NCBI GenBank assembly: GCA_023055425.1 | Contig: JALGPY010000002.1 | Coordinates: 139,931,927 to 139,995,926 of the forward strand | DNA from: Linanthus parryae | Lineage: Eukaryota; Streptophyta; Magnoliopsida; Ericales; Polemoniaceae | Direction of reading: 5' to 3' | DNA length: 64,000 nucleotides | Notes under the pieces: generated by a model | Database searches by the model: none | Seen by the model: the letters and a program-made list of their open reading frames with translations, nothing else | What the model was told of the DNA's origin: nothing | Shown: positions 1 to 9,606 of the stretch, in pieces | How positions within the stretch are numbered: the stretch's first letter is position 1 | Layout: each line of letters starts with the position of its first letter | Translations under genes and position numbers: made by a program

Positions 1-1
1 A

Positions 2-426
2 AGTACTTATGGATGCTGCCAGTTTCTTGGATCTTCATTGATCAGTTGGCATTCCAAAAATCAAAATTATGTGACATTATCAACTGCAGAAGTTGAATAC
101 ATTGCAGCTGGAGCTTGCTGTTCACAAGTTTTATGGATTGTTCATCAACTTAGAGATCTTGGTTATAATTTCATAAATGTGCCTATTCATTGTGACAACA
201 CAAGTGCTATCTCAATCTCTCAGAATCCAGTCCAGCACTCAAGAGCCAAGCACATAGATGTGAGACACCATTTCCTTAGAGATCTTGCAGAACAAGGTGA
301 TGTTGTTTAACTTTTATTTCTACTTCAATGCAGATTGCTGATATTTTCACTAAACCTTTGCAAGATGATAGGTTTTCATCTCTAAGGCTTGAATTGGGGA
401 TGTTAAACAAGGATGCATTGATTTAG
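2..426 (+). pseudogene. copia RNase H, C-terminal end of pol (S1)
   Basis: The frame from base 2 reads the C-terminal copia RNase H with the hallmarks LSTAEVEYIAA, CDNTSAI and SRAKHIDVRHHF. It stops at 308-310. The expected tail (QIADIFTKPL, then RLELGMLNKD) continues in another frame from 331 to a TAG at 424-426, so a frameshift lies near 305-330. RNase H removes the RNA strand of RNA/DNA hybrids during reverse transcription. The N-terminal part and the RT lie outside the window. The homologous stretch in S2 (8700-9117) resembles it closely. Confidence 0.85.
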
Positions 427-885
427 GGGGAGTATTAGTACTTATATGTTATTATGTGTTGAAATCACAAAACCTTGAGATTATACTTTTCAAAGCCTTG
501 AAAGTATAGCTCAAAGCTTTCAAGTTTCTCAAACTGCAGAAAATCTCAAGGCCTTGAGATTGTTCTCCAGGTCTTGAAAATATCTGTATTTTTTAAAAAA
601 AAAATGGATCATCAAATATTATATCTTATCTTTTTAGATAAATGTATAATATTTGAATTACTCAAAGAATTTTCTAAAATATCCAAAAATATTTTTTCAA
701 GATCCTTTTTGCATGTTGATTTAGCAGAGTCCTTTTATGACTCATCCTTTTCAACCTACTTAAGCTGAGAGTCAGGGCTTATTCCTCTCATTCTCTCTCA
801 ATTCACTACGACTCTCCTCTCTCTCTCTCTCTCTCTCTCTCAATTTCTCTCAATCACATTCCCTTCTCAAAACCCTAAATCCAAA
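427..885 (+). repeat. spacer between RNase H and extra ORF, with CAAGGCCTTG palindromes
   Basis: There is no coding potential apart from short chance ORFs. A polypurine-like tract (ggggga, about 426-432) directly follows the pol stop. Positions 543-560 form a perfect 18-bp palindrome centred on AAGGCCTT. Imperfect relatives lie at 491-504 and 510-522. A CT-rich microsatellite (817-841) precedes the extra ORF and probably lies in its leader. Confidence 0.6.
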
Positions 886-1749
886 ATGGAGCGCAAATCA
901 GCCAGAATTCAGCAACAATGGAAGCCTTCTGGCAAATCCAAGAAGAGGGCAAATAAGAAGGAAAAGATTGTGATTATTGATTCCGATTCAGAAAACACTC
1001 AGAGCTTGCATGAGGACACTCCTCCTGCAAAGAAGTCCATAACAGAAAAGGGAAATGAAGGATCAATCATTGATCCACGGAAGGAGACAGAGGCTCAGGG
1101 TGGTGATCAACCTAGGTCAGAGAAGAAGAAAGGGGGAGAGAAGAAAAAGACTGGAGAAGAGGAAAAGGGAAATATGCTCAAGAAAGCAATAAGAAACCAA
1201 CTGAAGGAAAACAAGAGAAGAGCAAAGCCTCATAGAAGAAAACTAGGGTTAAGCAGGTTGCTGCTGCAACCAAGAAGGGTTATCTAGGTAAGAATGTACT
1301 TCCTATAGATTGGTTTGTTAGTTATGAAGTTAGAACAGTATGGATGCAAGGTTATGCTTCATCTAAGGTAGCTTTCTGTAGTATGGTTTCTGAGGAGTTG
1401 TTGGACAAATTGGATATTGATTGTATGAGAAAATTAAGAGAAACTGCAGTTTGGAAGGTGTTAAATCCTAGTTCAAAAGCCTATCCTAGGTTAACTAGGT
1501 TATTTTATCTGAATTTGGTTTCTGAAGGTGATGATAAGATGGTGTTAACTTCAAAAGTGGCTGGAATAGATTTGAAGTTAGATCATAGTACTTTTGCCAA
1601 AGTCTTGGGCATTCCTAGGAATTATAATGTTGGAGATTACCCTAATAGGAAGGAGTGTCTGGATAAGGCAAAAGAGATGTTTTTAATTGATGGTGTACCC
1701 TCTGGTCCACAGCAGTTGACACACTCTGTACTCAACTGTGAAGCCAAAA
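886..1749 (+). pseudogene. Sirevirus extra (env-position) ORF, plant transposon protein-like, broken (S1)
   Basis: The ATG at 886 opens a basic, lysine-rich N-terminus (SGKSKKRANKKEK, then an acidic SDSDSENT patch) that ends at 1287. The conserved part continues in another frame from about 1240, so one frameshift separates them. The second part (around 1300-1745) contains the motif YPRLTRLFYLNL, a V-x-G-I-x-L-x-LDHSTFAKVLGIP stretch and LTHSVLNCEAKI. These match the S2 ORF at 10440-10740. The pattern resembles what is annotated in plants as a 'putative plant transposon protein' domain. Its function is unknown; in Sireviruses this slot is called env-like. The ORF is cut off by the filler duplication at 1745-1815. 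Confidence 0.6.
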
Positions 1750-1814
1750 TCCGGTTTACAGCAGTTGACACACTCTGTACTCAAGGAGTGTCTGGATAAG
1801 GCAAAAGAGATGTT
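1650..1814 (+). repeat. shuffled direct duplications at the S1/element A junction
   Basis: Two short stretches occur twice in swapped order. A 32-bp segment at 1650-1681 recurs at 1783-1814, and a 27-bp segment at 1709-1735 recurs at 1758-1784. The second copies abut each other and end where homology to S1 stops. This is what templated filler DNA at a repaired double-strand break looks like. Confidence 0.85.
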
Positions 1815-2651
1815 CCTATGAAGGATGAACCAAAAGATCAAGACGCATGGAGATGTGTTTGCTTTTAGGGTTCATAGAAAATTCCATTGGATTGGACTTT
1901 TCTTAGTCTAGAAAAGGCCATATGCACATCACGTTTTATTTTGTTTTGTGGTTGTTTATTTTATTGTCTTATTATTTTGTGGTTGTTGTATGAATGATGC
2001 ATGCAATTAGGATAATAAGATAATTAGACAACCAGGATCTATTATTTGGAGTTTTGCCCAAACTCAAATAGATAGATTAGTTGATATTGATCAACAAAAC
2101 AATTAAAATTGAATTTAAAATCCTTAAAAATTCAAATATTGTGTTCTTGCCTTCTCATTATTTAAACACTCATTATCATCATGATTTATCAAGCTCGTGC
2201 GTGCCAAAGCATGGCGACTTGATTCATAATGATGGAATGCGATGGCACAAGCTAGTAATGTGCAATTGTTTAGATAAGAGGTTGAACAGAACTAGGTTAT
2301 TAATATGATTAAGAAACCTAGAGGAAATCAATTGGGATTATCGATATGGATGGATAAATAAGGAGTTATTTTCCCAATTGAACCAAGAGTTGCATAAGGG
2401 ATGCAATATGAATTGTTCCTACCTAAAGTAGTCAAATTATGGGTGACTTGCCAAAGCAAGCTCATAAGAAGATGAAACATGGATCTTGGCCCACTAGAAA
2501 ATATAAGGATATTTTCCGCATTAATATCTTGAGGGTTATTAATCCGTAGAAAAATAGTGGGAGCTATATTTGATAAACTAGCCATTATTGAATATAATAA
2601 AAAAAATCACAAATACTAAAACTTGCGTATTTTCCTTTTGTAGAATTCCAA
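1815..2651 (+). other. untranslated leader of element A
   Basis: About 840 bp of AT-rich DNA without a supported gene precedes the gag ATG at 2652. Its position and the run up to 'tagaattccaaATG' suggest the internal 5' leader of the copia element. The left boundary is approximate, because the start of the leader, the PBS and the 5' LTR are missing. Confidence 0.5.
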
Positions 2652-3640
2652 ATGGAAAACAACTGATCGAGTTCACAACATTCCCTACGATCTGTCCTTG
2701 AGAAGGACAAGCTCTCTGGAACCAACTTCCTTTATTGGTACAGAAACTTGAGAATCGTTCTCAAGCAAGAGAAGAAACTGTACGCAATAGAGGAGCATGT
2801 TCCAGCAGGTCCAGAGAACCAAAACACCTGCAGCCCTAAAGGCGTATCAAAAGCGTGTTGATGACGCTAATGATGCGGCCTGCCTTATGCTATGCACCAT
2901 GACCTCTGAGCTTCAGAAGCAACACAAAAACATGAATGTTGTCGATATGATCGAGCATCTGAAGCAGCTCTTCCAAGAACAGGCAAGGGTTGAGAGGTAT
3001 AAGGTCTCTAAGGCATTATTCAAGTGTCATCTGGCAGAAGGGAACCCGGTGGGACCCCATGTACTCCGTATGATCGGGTACTTGGAGAATCTCGCCCGAC
3101 TGGGGTTCCCGGTCGGCCAAGAGTTGGCAACCGATCTCGTGTTGCAATCGTTGCCCGAGAGTTATGGACAGTTCATCATGAACTATAACATGAACGATAT
3201 CGTAAAACCACTGCCAGATTTGCTCAATATGTTGAGGACAGCTGAACAAAGCATCAACAAAGGAAAGGGCAAGGCCATTATGATGGTGCAGAAAGTAAAG
3301 GGCAAAAGGTTTTCCTCATCCTCCAAGGGAAAAGGCAAGTCAGTTGCCAAGTCCAAGGAACCTGCCCTTAAGCCTGTTGGTGGCATTGCCAAAGGTGTGA
3401 CTTAAGGTGAGTGTCACTACTGCAGTCAGGCTGGATACTGGAGAAGGAACTGCCCCAAATATCTGGAGGACAAGAGGCTTGGAATAGTGATTCCACCACC
3501 ACCAGGTATTTTTGTTGTAGATGTCAATTTAACTGTATCTACATCATGGGTACTAGATACAGGATATGGATCTCACATTTGTTGAAATGTGCAGGATTTA
3601 AGAGAAGTAGAAGATTGGCTAAAGGGGAGATAGATCTGCG
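2652..3640 (+). pseudogene. copia gag with zinc knuckle and protease start (element A), broken
   Basis: The ATG at 2652 is followed by an in-frame TGA at codon 5, then LEKDKLSGTNF and W-Y-RNLRIVLKQEKKLY, typical of the copia gag UBN2 domain. A frameshift near 2810-2830 moves the frame to the part with DDANDAACLMLCTMTSELQ and the conserved NPVGPHVLRMIGYLENL and ELATDLVLQSLPESY. A stop at 3403-3405 precedes the nucleocapsid knuckle (C-H-Y-C then R-R-N-C), where the usual His is Tyr. The protease core LDTG follows near 3555. A further stop and frameshift lie near 3585-3640. Gag packages the RNA into particles; this copy cannot make it. Confidence 0.85.
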
Positions 3641-5100
3641 CGTTGGGAATGGAGCAAAAGTTGCTGCATTGGCCGTGGGCGTGTGCGAGCTATCTCTGCC
3701 TTCAGAATTAGTTTTAGAATTAAATAATTGCTATAATGTGCCTGCTATGAGCAGAAACATTATTTCTATTTCTTGTTTGGACAAGGAAGGTTTTATTATT
3801 TCAATAAAAAACAATTGTTGTTCCTTTTATTTGAATAACATTCACTATTTTAGTGCGCAATTATTTAATGGACTGTATGTCCTTGATCTAAGCAATCCTG
3901 TCTACAACATTAATACCAAGCGGATTAAAATAAATGATTTAAATCGTGCTTACTTATGGCACTGTCGTTTAGGCCACATAAACGAGAAACGTGTATCTTG
4001 ACTCCATAAGAATGGACTACTAGACTCATTTGATTTTGAATCATATGAGACATGTGAGGCTTGTTTATTGGGAAAAATGACAAAGTCCTCTTTCAATAAG
4101 AAAGGTGAGAGGACTAGTGAGCAATTGGCGCTCATAGATACTGATGAGTGTGGGCCATTTGCCACGCCTGCCATGGGTGGTTACGTCTACTTCATTACAT
4201 TTACTGATGACTACAGTAGATATGGATTTGTGTACCTCATGAGGGCCAAATCCGAATCCTTTGAAGTGTTCAAAGAATTCAAGAATGAAGTAGAGAAGCA
4301 ACTTGGCAAAAGTATCAAGGCTTTACGATCAGATCATGGAGGAGAATACTTGAGCCAAGAGTTTGACGACTATCTTAGAGAGTGTGGGATCGTGTCCCAA
4401 CTCACTCCACCCGGAACGCCACAATGGAATGGCGTGTCCGAGAGGAGGAATCGAACCCTATTGGATATGGTTCGATCTATGATTTGTCAAACCGATCTTC
4501 CATTATCGTTTTGGGGCCACGCTCTATTAAGTGCAGCTTTCACCATTAACCGTGTTCCATCTAAATCAGTCATGAAGACACCATATGAGTTGTGGAGTAG
4601 GTGGCGTCCCACACATTTCGTTCATGAGGATTTGGGGCTGGGATGTCTATGTAAAACGTTTACAATCAGACAAGCTAGGGCCAAATTCGGATAAGTGTAA
4701 ATTTGTGGGGTACCCTAAGGAAACTAAGGGTTACTACCTCTATAATCCAACTGAGAACAAAGTGTTTATTGCTCGGAACGGCGTGTTTCTAGAAAGAGAG
4801 TTTGTCTCTAAAGAAGCAAGTGGTAGGACTGTATAACTTGAAGAGATTCAAGAACCACAAATCACTGAACCGATTATGGAACATGAGCAGGAACCACAAA
4901 CGGTTGTGGAGTAGCCTGTTCAGGTAACACAAGAGCTTCGTAGATCTAGTAGAGTGCGCCAGGAACCAGAGAGGTATGGACTTCTCATGACCGATTCCGG
5001 TGACACGATGCTCATAGATGATGATCCTACTACCTATGAAGAGGCCATGAAAGGACCAGACTCTCAAAGTGGCTGGAAGACATGAGATCCGAGATGGAAT
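3630..5100 (+). pseudogene. copia GAG-pre-integrase and integrase (element A), broken
   Basis: The frame to 4001 ends with the pre-integrase motif LWHCRLGHINEKR. The integrase core follows at 4068-4694 with all three catalytic positions visible: D in IDTDECGPF, D in LRSDHGGEY and E in NGVSERRNR. The downstream part (VGYPKETKGYYLYNP) is in a different frame from 4585, so there is a frameshift near 4620-4650. Further stops occur at 4834-4836 and 4912-4914. Integrase inserts the cDNA into chromosomes; this one is interrupted. Confidence 0.85.
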
Positions 5101-5126
5101 CCATGTATACCAACAAAGTATAAACT

Positions 5127-6537
5127 TTGGTGGAACCACCCGAAGGGGCGCGAACCATAGGGTGCAAGTGGGTCTTCAAGAAGAAGATCGACATGGATGG
5201 TAATGTGATTACCTATAAGGGCCGATTGGTGGCTAAAGGATTCAGACAGATTCATGGTGTTGACTATGATGAAACTTTTTCACCATTCGCTATGACCAAA
5301 TCCATCAGAATCCTACTTGCGATTGCAGCATACCATGACTATGAGATTTGGCAGATGGATGTCAAAACAGCATTCCTTTATGAGAATCTCCTCGAGGACG
5401 TGTATATGATACAGCCGGAGGGTTTTGAAGATCCAAAGCAAGCCAACAAAGTTTGTAAGCTGCAACGATCCATTTATGGATTGAAGCAAACTTCTAGGAG
5501 TTGGAATCGACGTTTTGATGAAGTAGTCAAAGAGTTTGGCTTCATCAGAAACGAAGATGAGCCTTGTGTCTACATTGGATACGACGTTCCCATGCTGCAA
5601 TTTGTTAAATATTGGCTAGGGAAGTGTTTCTCAATGAAATACTTAGGGGAAGTAGCCTATATACTCGGTATAAAGATCTATAGAGATAGATCTAAGAGAC
5701 TGCTAGACCTAAGTCAGAGTACATATATTGACAAGGTGTTGAAGCGGTTTAACATGCAAGATTCCAAGAAGGGATTCTTGACCATTTCACATGGAATCAC
5801 TCTTTCGAATTGTGGTTGTCCTTACAATGAGATTGTGAAGGAACGCATGAGTAGAATTCCCTAGGCCTCGGATATAGGATCTATCATGTACGCCATGTTA
5901 TGTACTAGACCAGATGTGTCATATGCCTTGAGTATGACAAGCAGATACCAATCCAATCCGTTTGAGAGTCGCTAAATTGCAGTCAAGAATATCCTAAAGT
6001 AAGAAGAACTAAGGATGCTTTCTTGATATTTGGCGGTGAGGAAGAGTTGCGTGTAAGGGGTTACACTGATGCAAGCTTCCAAACCGACAGAGATGACATA
6101 GATCACAGTCGGGATATGTGTTTTGCCTGAATAGAGCAGCGGTGAGCTAGAAGAGTTCCAAGCAAGAGACGGTGGCTGATTCTACAACAGAGGCTGAGTA
6201 CATTGCTGCAAATGGCGCAGCAAAGGAAGCTGTTTGGATCAGAAAGTTTGTTTCTGAACTTGGTGTGGTTCCTAGCATTGCGGATCCAGTTGAGTTGTAC
6301 TGTGACAACACTGGGGCGATCGCGCAATCAAAGGAGCCCAGATCACACCAGAAATCCAAGCACGTGCTCAGGAAGTTTCATCTGATTCGAGATATTATCG
6401 ATAGAGGAGACGTTCGGATATGCAAGATTCCTACAGATGAGAATCTGTCAGACCCGCTTACAAAGCCGCTTGCACAGTGGAAGAATGAAGGGCACACTAG
6501 GAGTATGGGCATACGAGATGCGCCAGATTGGCTCTAG
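5127..6537 (+). pseudogene. copia reverse transcriptase and RNase H (element A), YVDD box deleted
   Basis: The RT N-terminal half is clear (CKWVFKKKIDMDG, RLVAKGF, VDYDETFSP, WQMDVKTAFLY, QPEGFEDP, IYGLKQ). After NEDEPCVY the frame jumps directly to GYDVPMLQ. The usual 20-30 residues carrying the catalytic YVDD box are absent, removed in frame near 5572. Stops at 5862-5864 and 5974-5976 and frameshifts around 5950-6170 follow. RNase H reads STTEAEYIAANGAAKEAVW, YCDNTGAIA and LSDPLTKPL, ending with TAG at 6535-6537. Element C has the equivalent part in the opposite orientation. Confidence 0.85.
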
Positions 6538-6551
6538 TGCAAGTGGGAGAC

Positions 6552-7950
6552 CGTTGGAATAGATTCCCTAGAGGCAATCTAGTTTAGAATGAATTTATTT
6601 GTGGCTAGAAAAATTCATTTATTATTTATTGGATATATAATATAATGAAGTCCTTAGATTTACAATTGTGTTGTTTATCTTAAATATCCATAGTCCAGTA
6701 TAACGATTAATGGGACAATCATCTATAGACTAGTATGGGTTTGGATTGATATAGAGATATCATGATCCAACACATAGGTGTGCATTAAGGGTAATGGCGC
6801 ACTGGATTGACCCATCACCGAGAAGGCTACATACACGTTATGTTAAGTCAAAAGTGCTTCTCTCGGTGCAATGGTATTGTCATCCTTAGACTTGAAGTCG
6901 CTAGATATTCTGGTTGTGGATTATTGTGATTTTGGTAGCGTTAAACGCTACACTGTAACTGGGTAGTTATAAAGGCGTTTACCGGATACAATAAGAAGCA
7001 AGATTAGAGATCATAGTGGACGTAGATAGAATTTGTCCCTCCCACATAACGAGAGCAAATATCCGAGGCCACTCGAGGGATAGTGCTTATAGAATGTCTG
7101 GCCAGACTCAAATAAATCTATATGGGATATTGATGTTATTTGCACGAATAAGGCTATTCCCATGGATCGAGAAACTGTGGATTGGATATACGAGTGTGAC
7201 TTGTATGTCTCTTGTCCAATCCGGATATAGAGACAAAGGGATGAGACAATTACTTGTACAAGGTTTGTCAAGATGACTATTCTATTAGTTGGCTAGAATG
7301 GATGTTTTGCTAGAAACCTCTCCATATTAGCAAATTGTTGCTACCAACTAGATAGAACCTATGGGGTCACACGCTATATATTAATTAATTGGATTAATTA
7401 ATTATAAGGATCACTTTGCAATACCTTGCAAACTTAGTAGGGACTAATTTGTAAGGAAGGGACTAAACCGAATTCTAGTAGGACTAGAATGGGTCCTTTA
7501 GGTAGTTGGCAAGGATTTGTTGGACTATATAAAGGACACTCCTTCCTTCCTTCCCACACTTATGACCTTATTGATCATAACTTGAGTTGGAGAGAACAAA
7601 AAGGAGAGAGCAAGCAAGCAAGAGAGAGCCCCCCCCCCTTTCTCGCCGCCCGTCCCCGTCGGCCACAAGGAGGCCGAACCTCCTTGTGTTGGTCTCGTTT
7701 TGTGTGATTTTTCTTCCCCTTCCTCTTTCCGGGCTAGCACCAAGGATTGGAAGATCTAGAACTCAACTCTAGGCGTGGATCAACTATAGAGAACATGACA
7801 CAATTCGCGTTTGAAGTCATCAAAGGAGAACCCTAAGGTGTGTTATTGATTTCTTCCTTTACCATCATTATGTCTCTTGACTTGTGATCCTTGGAGGGTT
7901 TCTCATGGTTTATTTTGTTTCCGTTGCGCATCCATGAATCAAAACCCTAA
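6552..7950 (+). repeat. 3' LTR of copia element A
   Basis: It directly follows a polypurine tract (gtgggagac, about 6543-6551). It starts cgttggaataga, where the family sequence is tgttggaata, and ends near aaaaccctaa, where relatives end in ca. Length is about 1.4 kb. The same sequence occurs reversed at 48151-49586 and 57872-59258 and forward at 63826-64000. A C-run at about 7629-7638 lies inside. The 3' boundary is known to within a few bases because the terminal ca is mutated. Confidence 0.8.
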
Positions 7951-9117
7951 AGTTTATGTAGCACAACCTCCTGGTTTTGAAAATGACAAGTTTCCAGATC
8001 ATGTTTACAAACTTTACAAAGCTCGTCATGGTTTAAAACAAGCTCCAAGAGCTTGGTATGAAAGACTGTCAAAGTTTTTTCTTGAAAATTATTTCAAAAG
8101 AGGACTAGTAGACACGAACCTTTAAATAAAGACTCATGAAAAAGACTTTCTTTTAGCTCAGATCTATGTTGATGATATCTTGTTTGGAGCTACTAATGAT
8201 CACTTGTGCAGAGAATTCTCAAGTCTTATGAGCAGGTAATTTGAAATGAGTATGATGGGAGAGTTGAACTTCTTCCTAGGACTTCAAATACATCAAATGA
8301 AGAGGGGAGTCTTTCTGCATCGAAGCAAATACACAAGAGACTTGTTAAGAAAATATAGCATGGCACAATGTAAGGAAGCAAAGACTCCTATGAGTTCCAC
8401 ACTGTCCTTCGACAAGGATGAATCTGGTAAGAGTGTCAATGTAAAAGAGTATACAGGTATGATTGGATCATTACTCTATCTCACAGCAAGCATACCAGAT
8501 ATCATGTTTAGTGTATGCATGTGTGCTAGATTTCAAGCTGATCCAAAGGAATCACAATTAAGTGTTGTGAAGAGAATCTTCATATATCTCAATGGAACCA
8601 AAGACTTAGGGCTTTGGTATCCAAGACATCCTAATTTTTCTTTGTATGGTTTTTCAGATGTTGACTTTGCGAGTTACAAAGTTGATAGGAAAAGCACTTC
8701 TGAAAATTGCCAATTTATTGGATCATCCTTGATCAGTTGGAAATCCAAGAAACAGAATTCAGTTGCTCCATCCACAGCTAAAGCTGAATATATAGCTGCG
8801 GGAGCATGTTGTTCACAAGTATCATGGATTGCTCAACAGCTAAGAGACCTTGGATTTGATTTCAGAAGCATACCTATCAAATGTGATAACACCAGTGCAA
8901 TTTCAATTACAAAGAATCCAGCTCAACATCAAGAACCAAGCACATTGATGTCAGACACCATTTCATCAGAGATCATGCTGAGAAAGGTGATATTATTCTT
9001 AAATTTGTTGCTATTAACATGCAAATTGCAGATATCTTCACTAAAACATTAGCAGATGAGAGATTCTCAGCTCTAAGATTGGAATTGGGAATTTTAAACA
9101 AAGCTGCATCAGTTTAG
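7951..9117 (+). pseudogene. copia RT C-terminal half and RNase H (S2), broken
   Basis: The sequence begins at VYVAQPPGFEN in the RT palm, followed by ARHGLKQAPRAWYERL and the intact catalytic box IYVDDILFG. In-frame TAA codons occur at 8123-8125 and near 8237. The RNase H part shows AKAEYIAAGACCSQ and CDNTSAISI. A frameshift near 8930 (after AQH) moves the conserved end (KHIDVRHHF, IADIFTKTLADERFSALRLELGIL) to another frame, ending TAG at 9115-9117. Close to the S1 copy at the window start, so the two belong to one lineage. Confidence 0.85.
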
Positions 9118-9606
9118 GGGGAGCATCAGGTAAGAAAGGTAAGTTTTATGTGTTTTCAAAGGTTTGAATTGATTTTCAAAGCCTTGAAAGTGACTTCAAA
9201 CCTTTGACTATAATCTGCTGCTACAGTGTTACAGCATTTCAAGACCTTGAAAACCTTTTCAAATCCTTGAAAATGAGCCTGCTATACTAGTAGTCAATAA
9301 ACTTGGATCATTATGTATTGAGTGATATCTCTGTAGATATTTGCTCGATATAGCCCCTACCTTTTTCAAAAATTCTTTATAGCCAAATATAGTATTAAAT
9401 TATTTCTTTTCAACTGACTAAAGGATTTTAATCCTCTCTGATTATTTCAGATCTTTTCAGATCAGAGAGATATTCTAGTTTCCTTTTGAAACTCAAACAC
9501 TTTTAGTATTTATCTTCTTCTCTTCTCGTCTCTCCGTATCATTCCTACCTCTCTCTATTCTTCTCCCAAACCTTAATGAGAACAAGGAGAGCCCAGAAAA
9601 ATTAAG
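9118..9606 (+). other. spacer between pol and extra ORF of S2
   Basis: A ggggga tract lies at 9117-9122, straight after the pol stop. The region 9155-9275 is rich in imperfect inverted motifs built on tttcaaa(g)ccttgaaa. A pyrimidine-rich stretch (9500-9570) precedes the ATG at 9607, as in S1. No gene is seen. Confidence 0.55.

Larger units (their letters stand above)
1..1815 (+). mobile_element. 3' remnant of a Sirevirus-like Ty1/copia retrotransposon (S1)
   Basis: The window opens inside a copia RNase H. It is followed by a purine-rich tract, a spacer with palindromes, and an extra ORF in the env position, all on the + strand. The order RNase H, spacer, extra ORF is the architecture known for Sireviruses (Maximus/SIRE lineage), and element S2 at 7951-13200 repeats it with related proteins. 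The 3' LTR is missing: S1 stops at scrambled duplications near 1815, where the leader of element A begins. The Sirevirus assignment is inferred from gene order and protein resemblance, not from a phylogeny. Confidence 0.75.
1815..7950 (+). mobile_element. Ty1/copia retrotransposon A, 5'-truncated, with 3' LTR
   Basis: The order on the + strand is leader, gag, zinc knuckle, protease, GAG-pre-integrase, integrase, RT, RNase H, PPT, LTR, which is the copia order. No 5' LTR or tRNA primer-binding site is seen left of the leader. Coding is interrupted by several stops and frameshifts, and the RT lacks its YVDD box. The LTR matches those of element C, the solo LTR at 48151-49586 and the LTR at 63826, so all belong to one family. 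Its right border abuts the RT of S2, but the left flank is the 3' end of a different Sirevirus copy. This is therefore not a simple insertion into one element. Confidence 0.85.
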
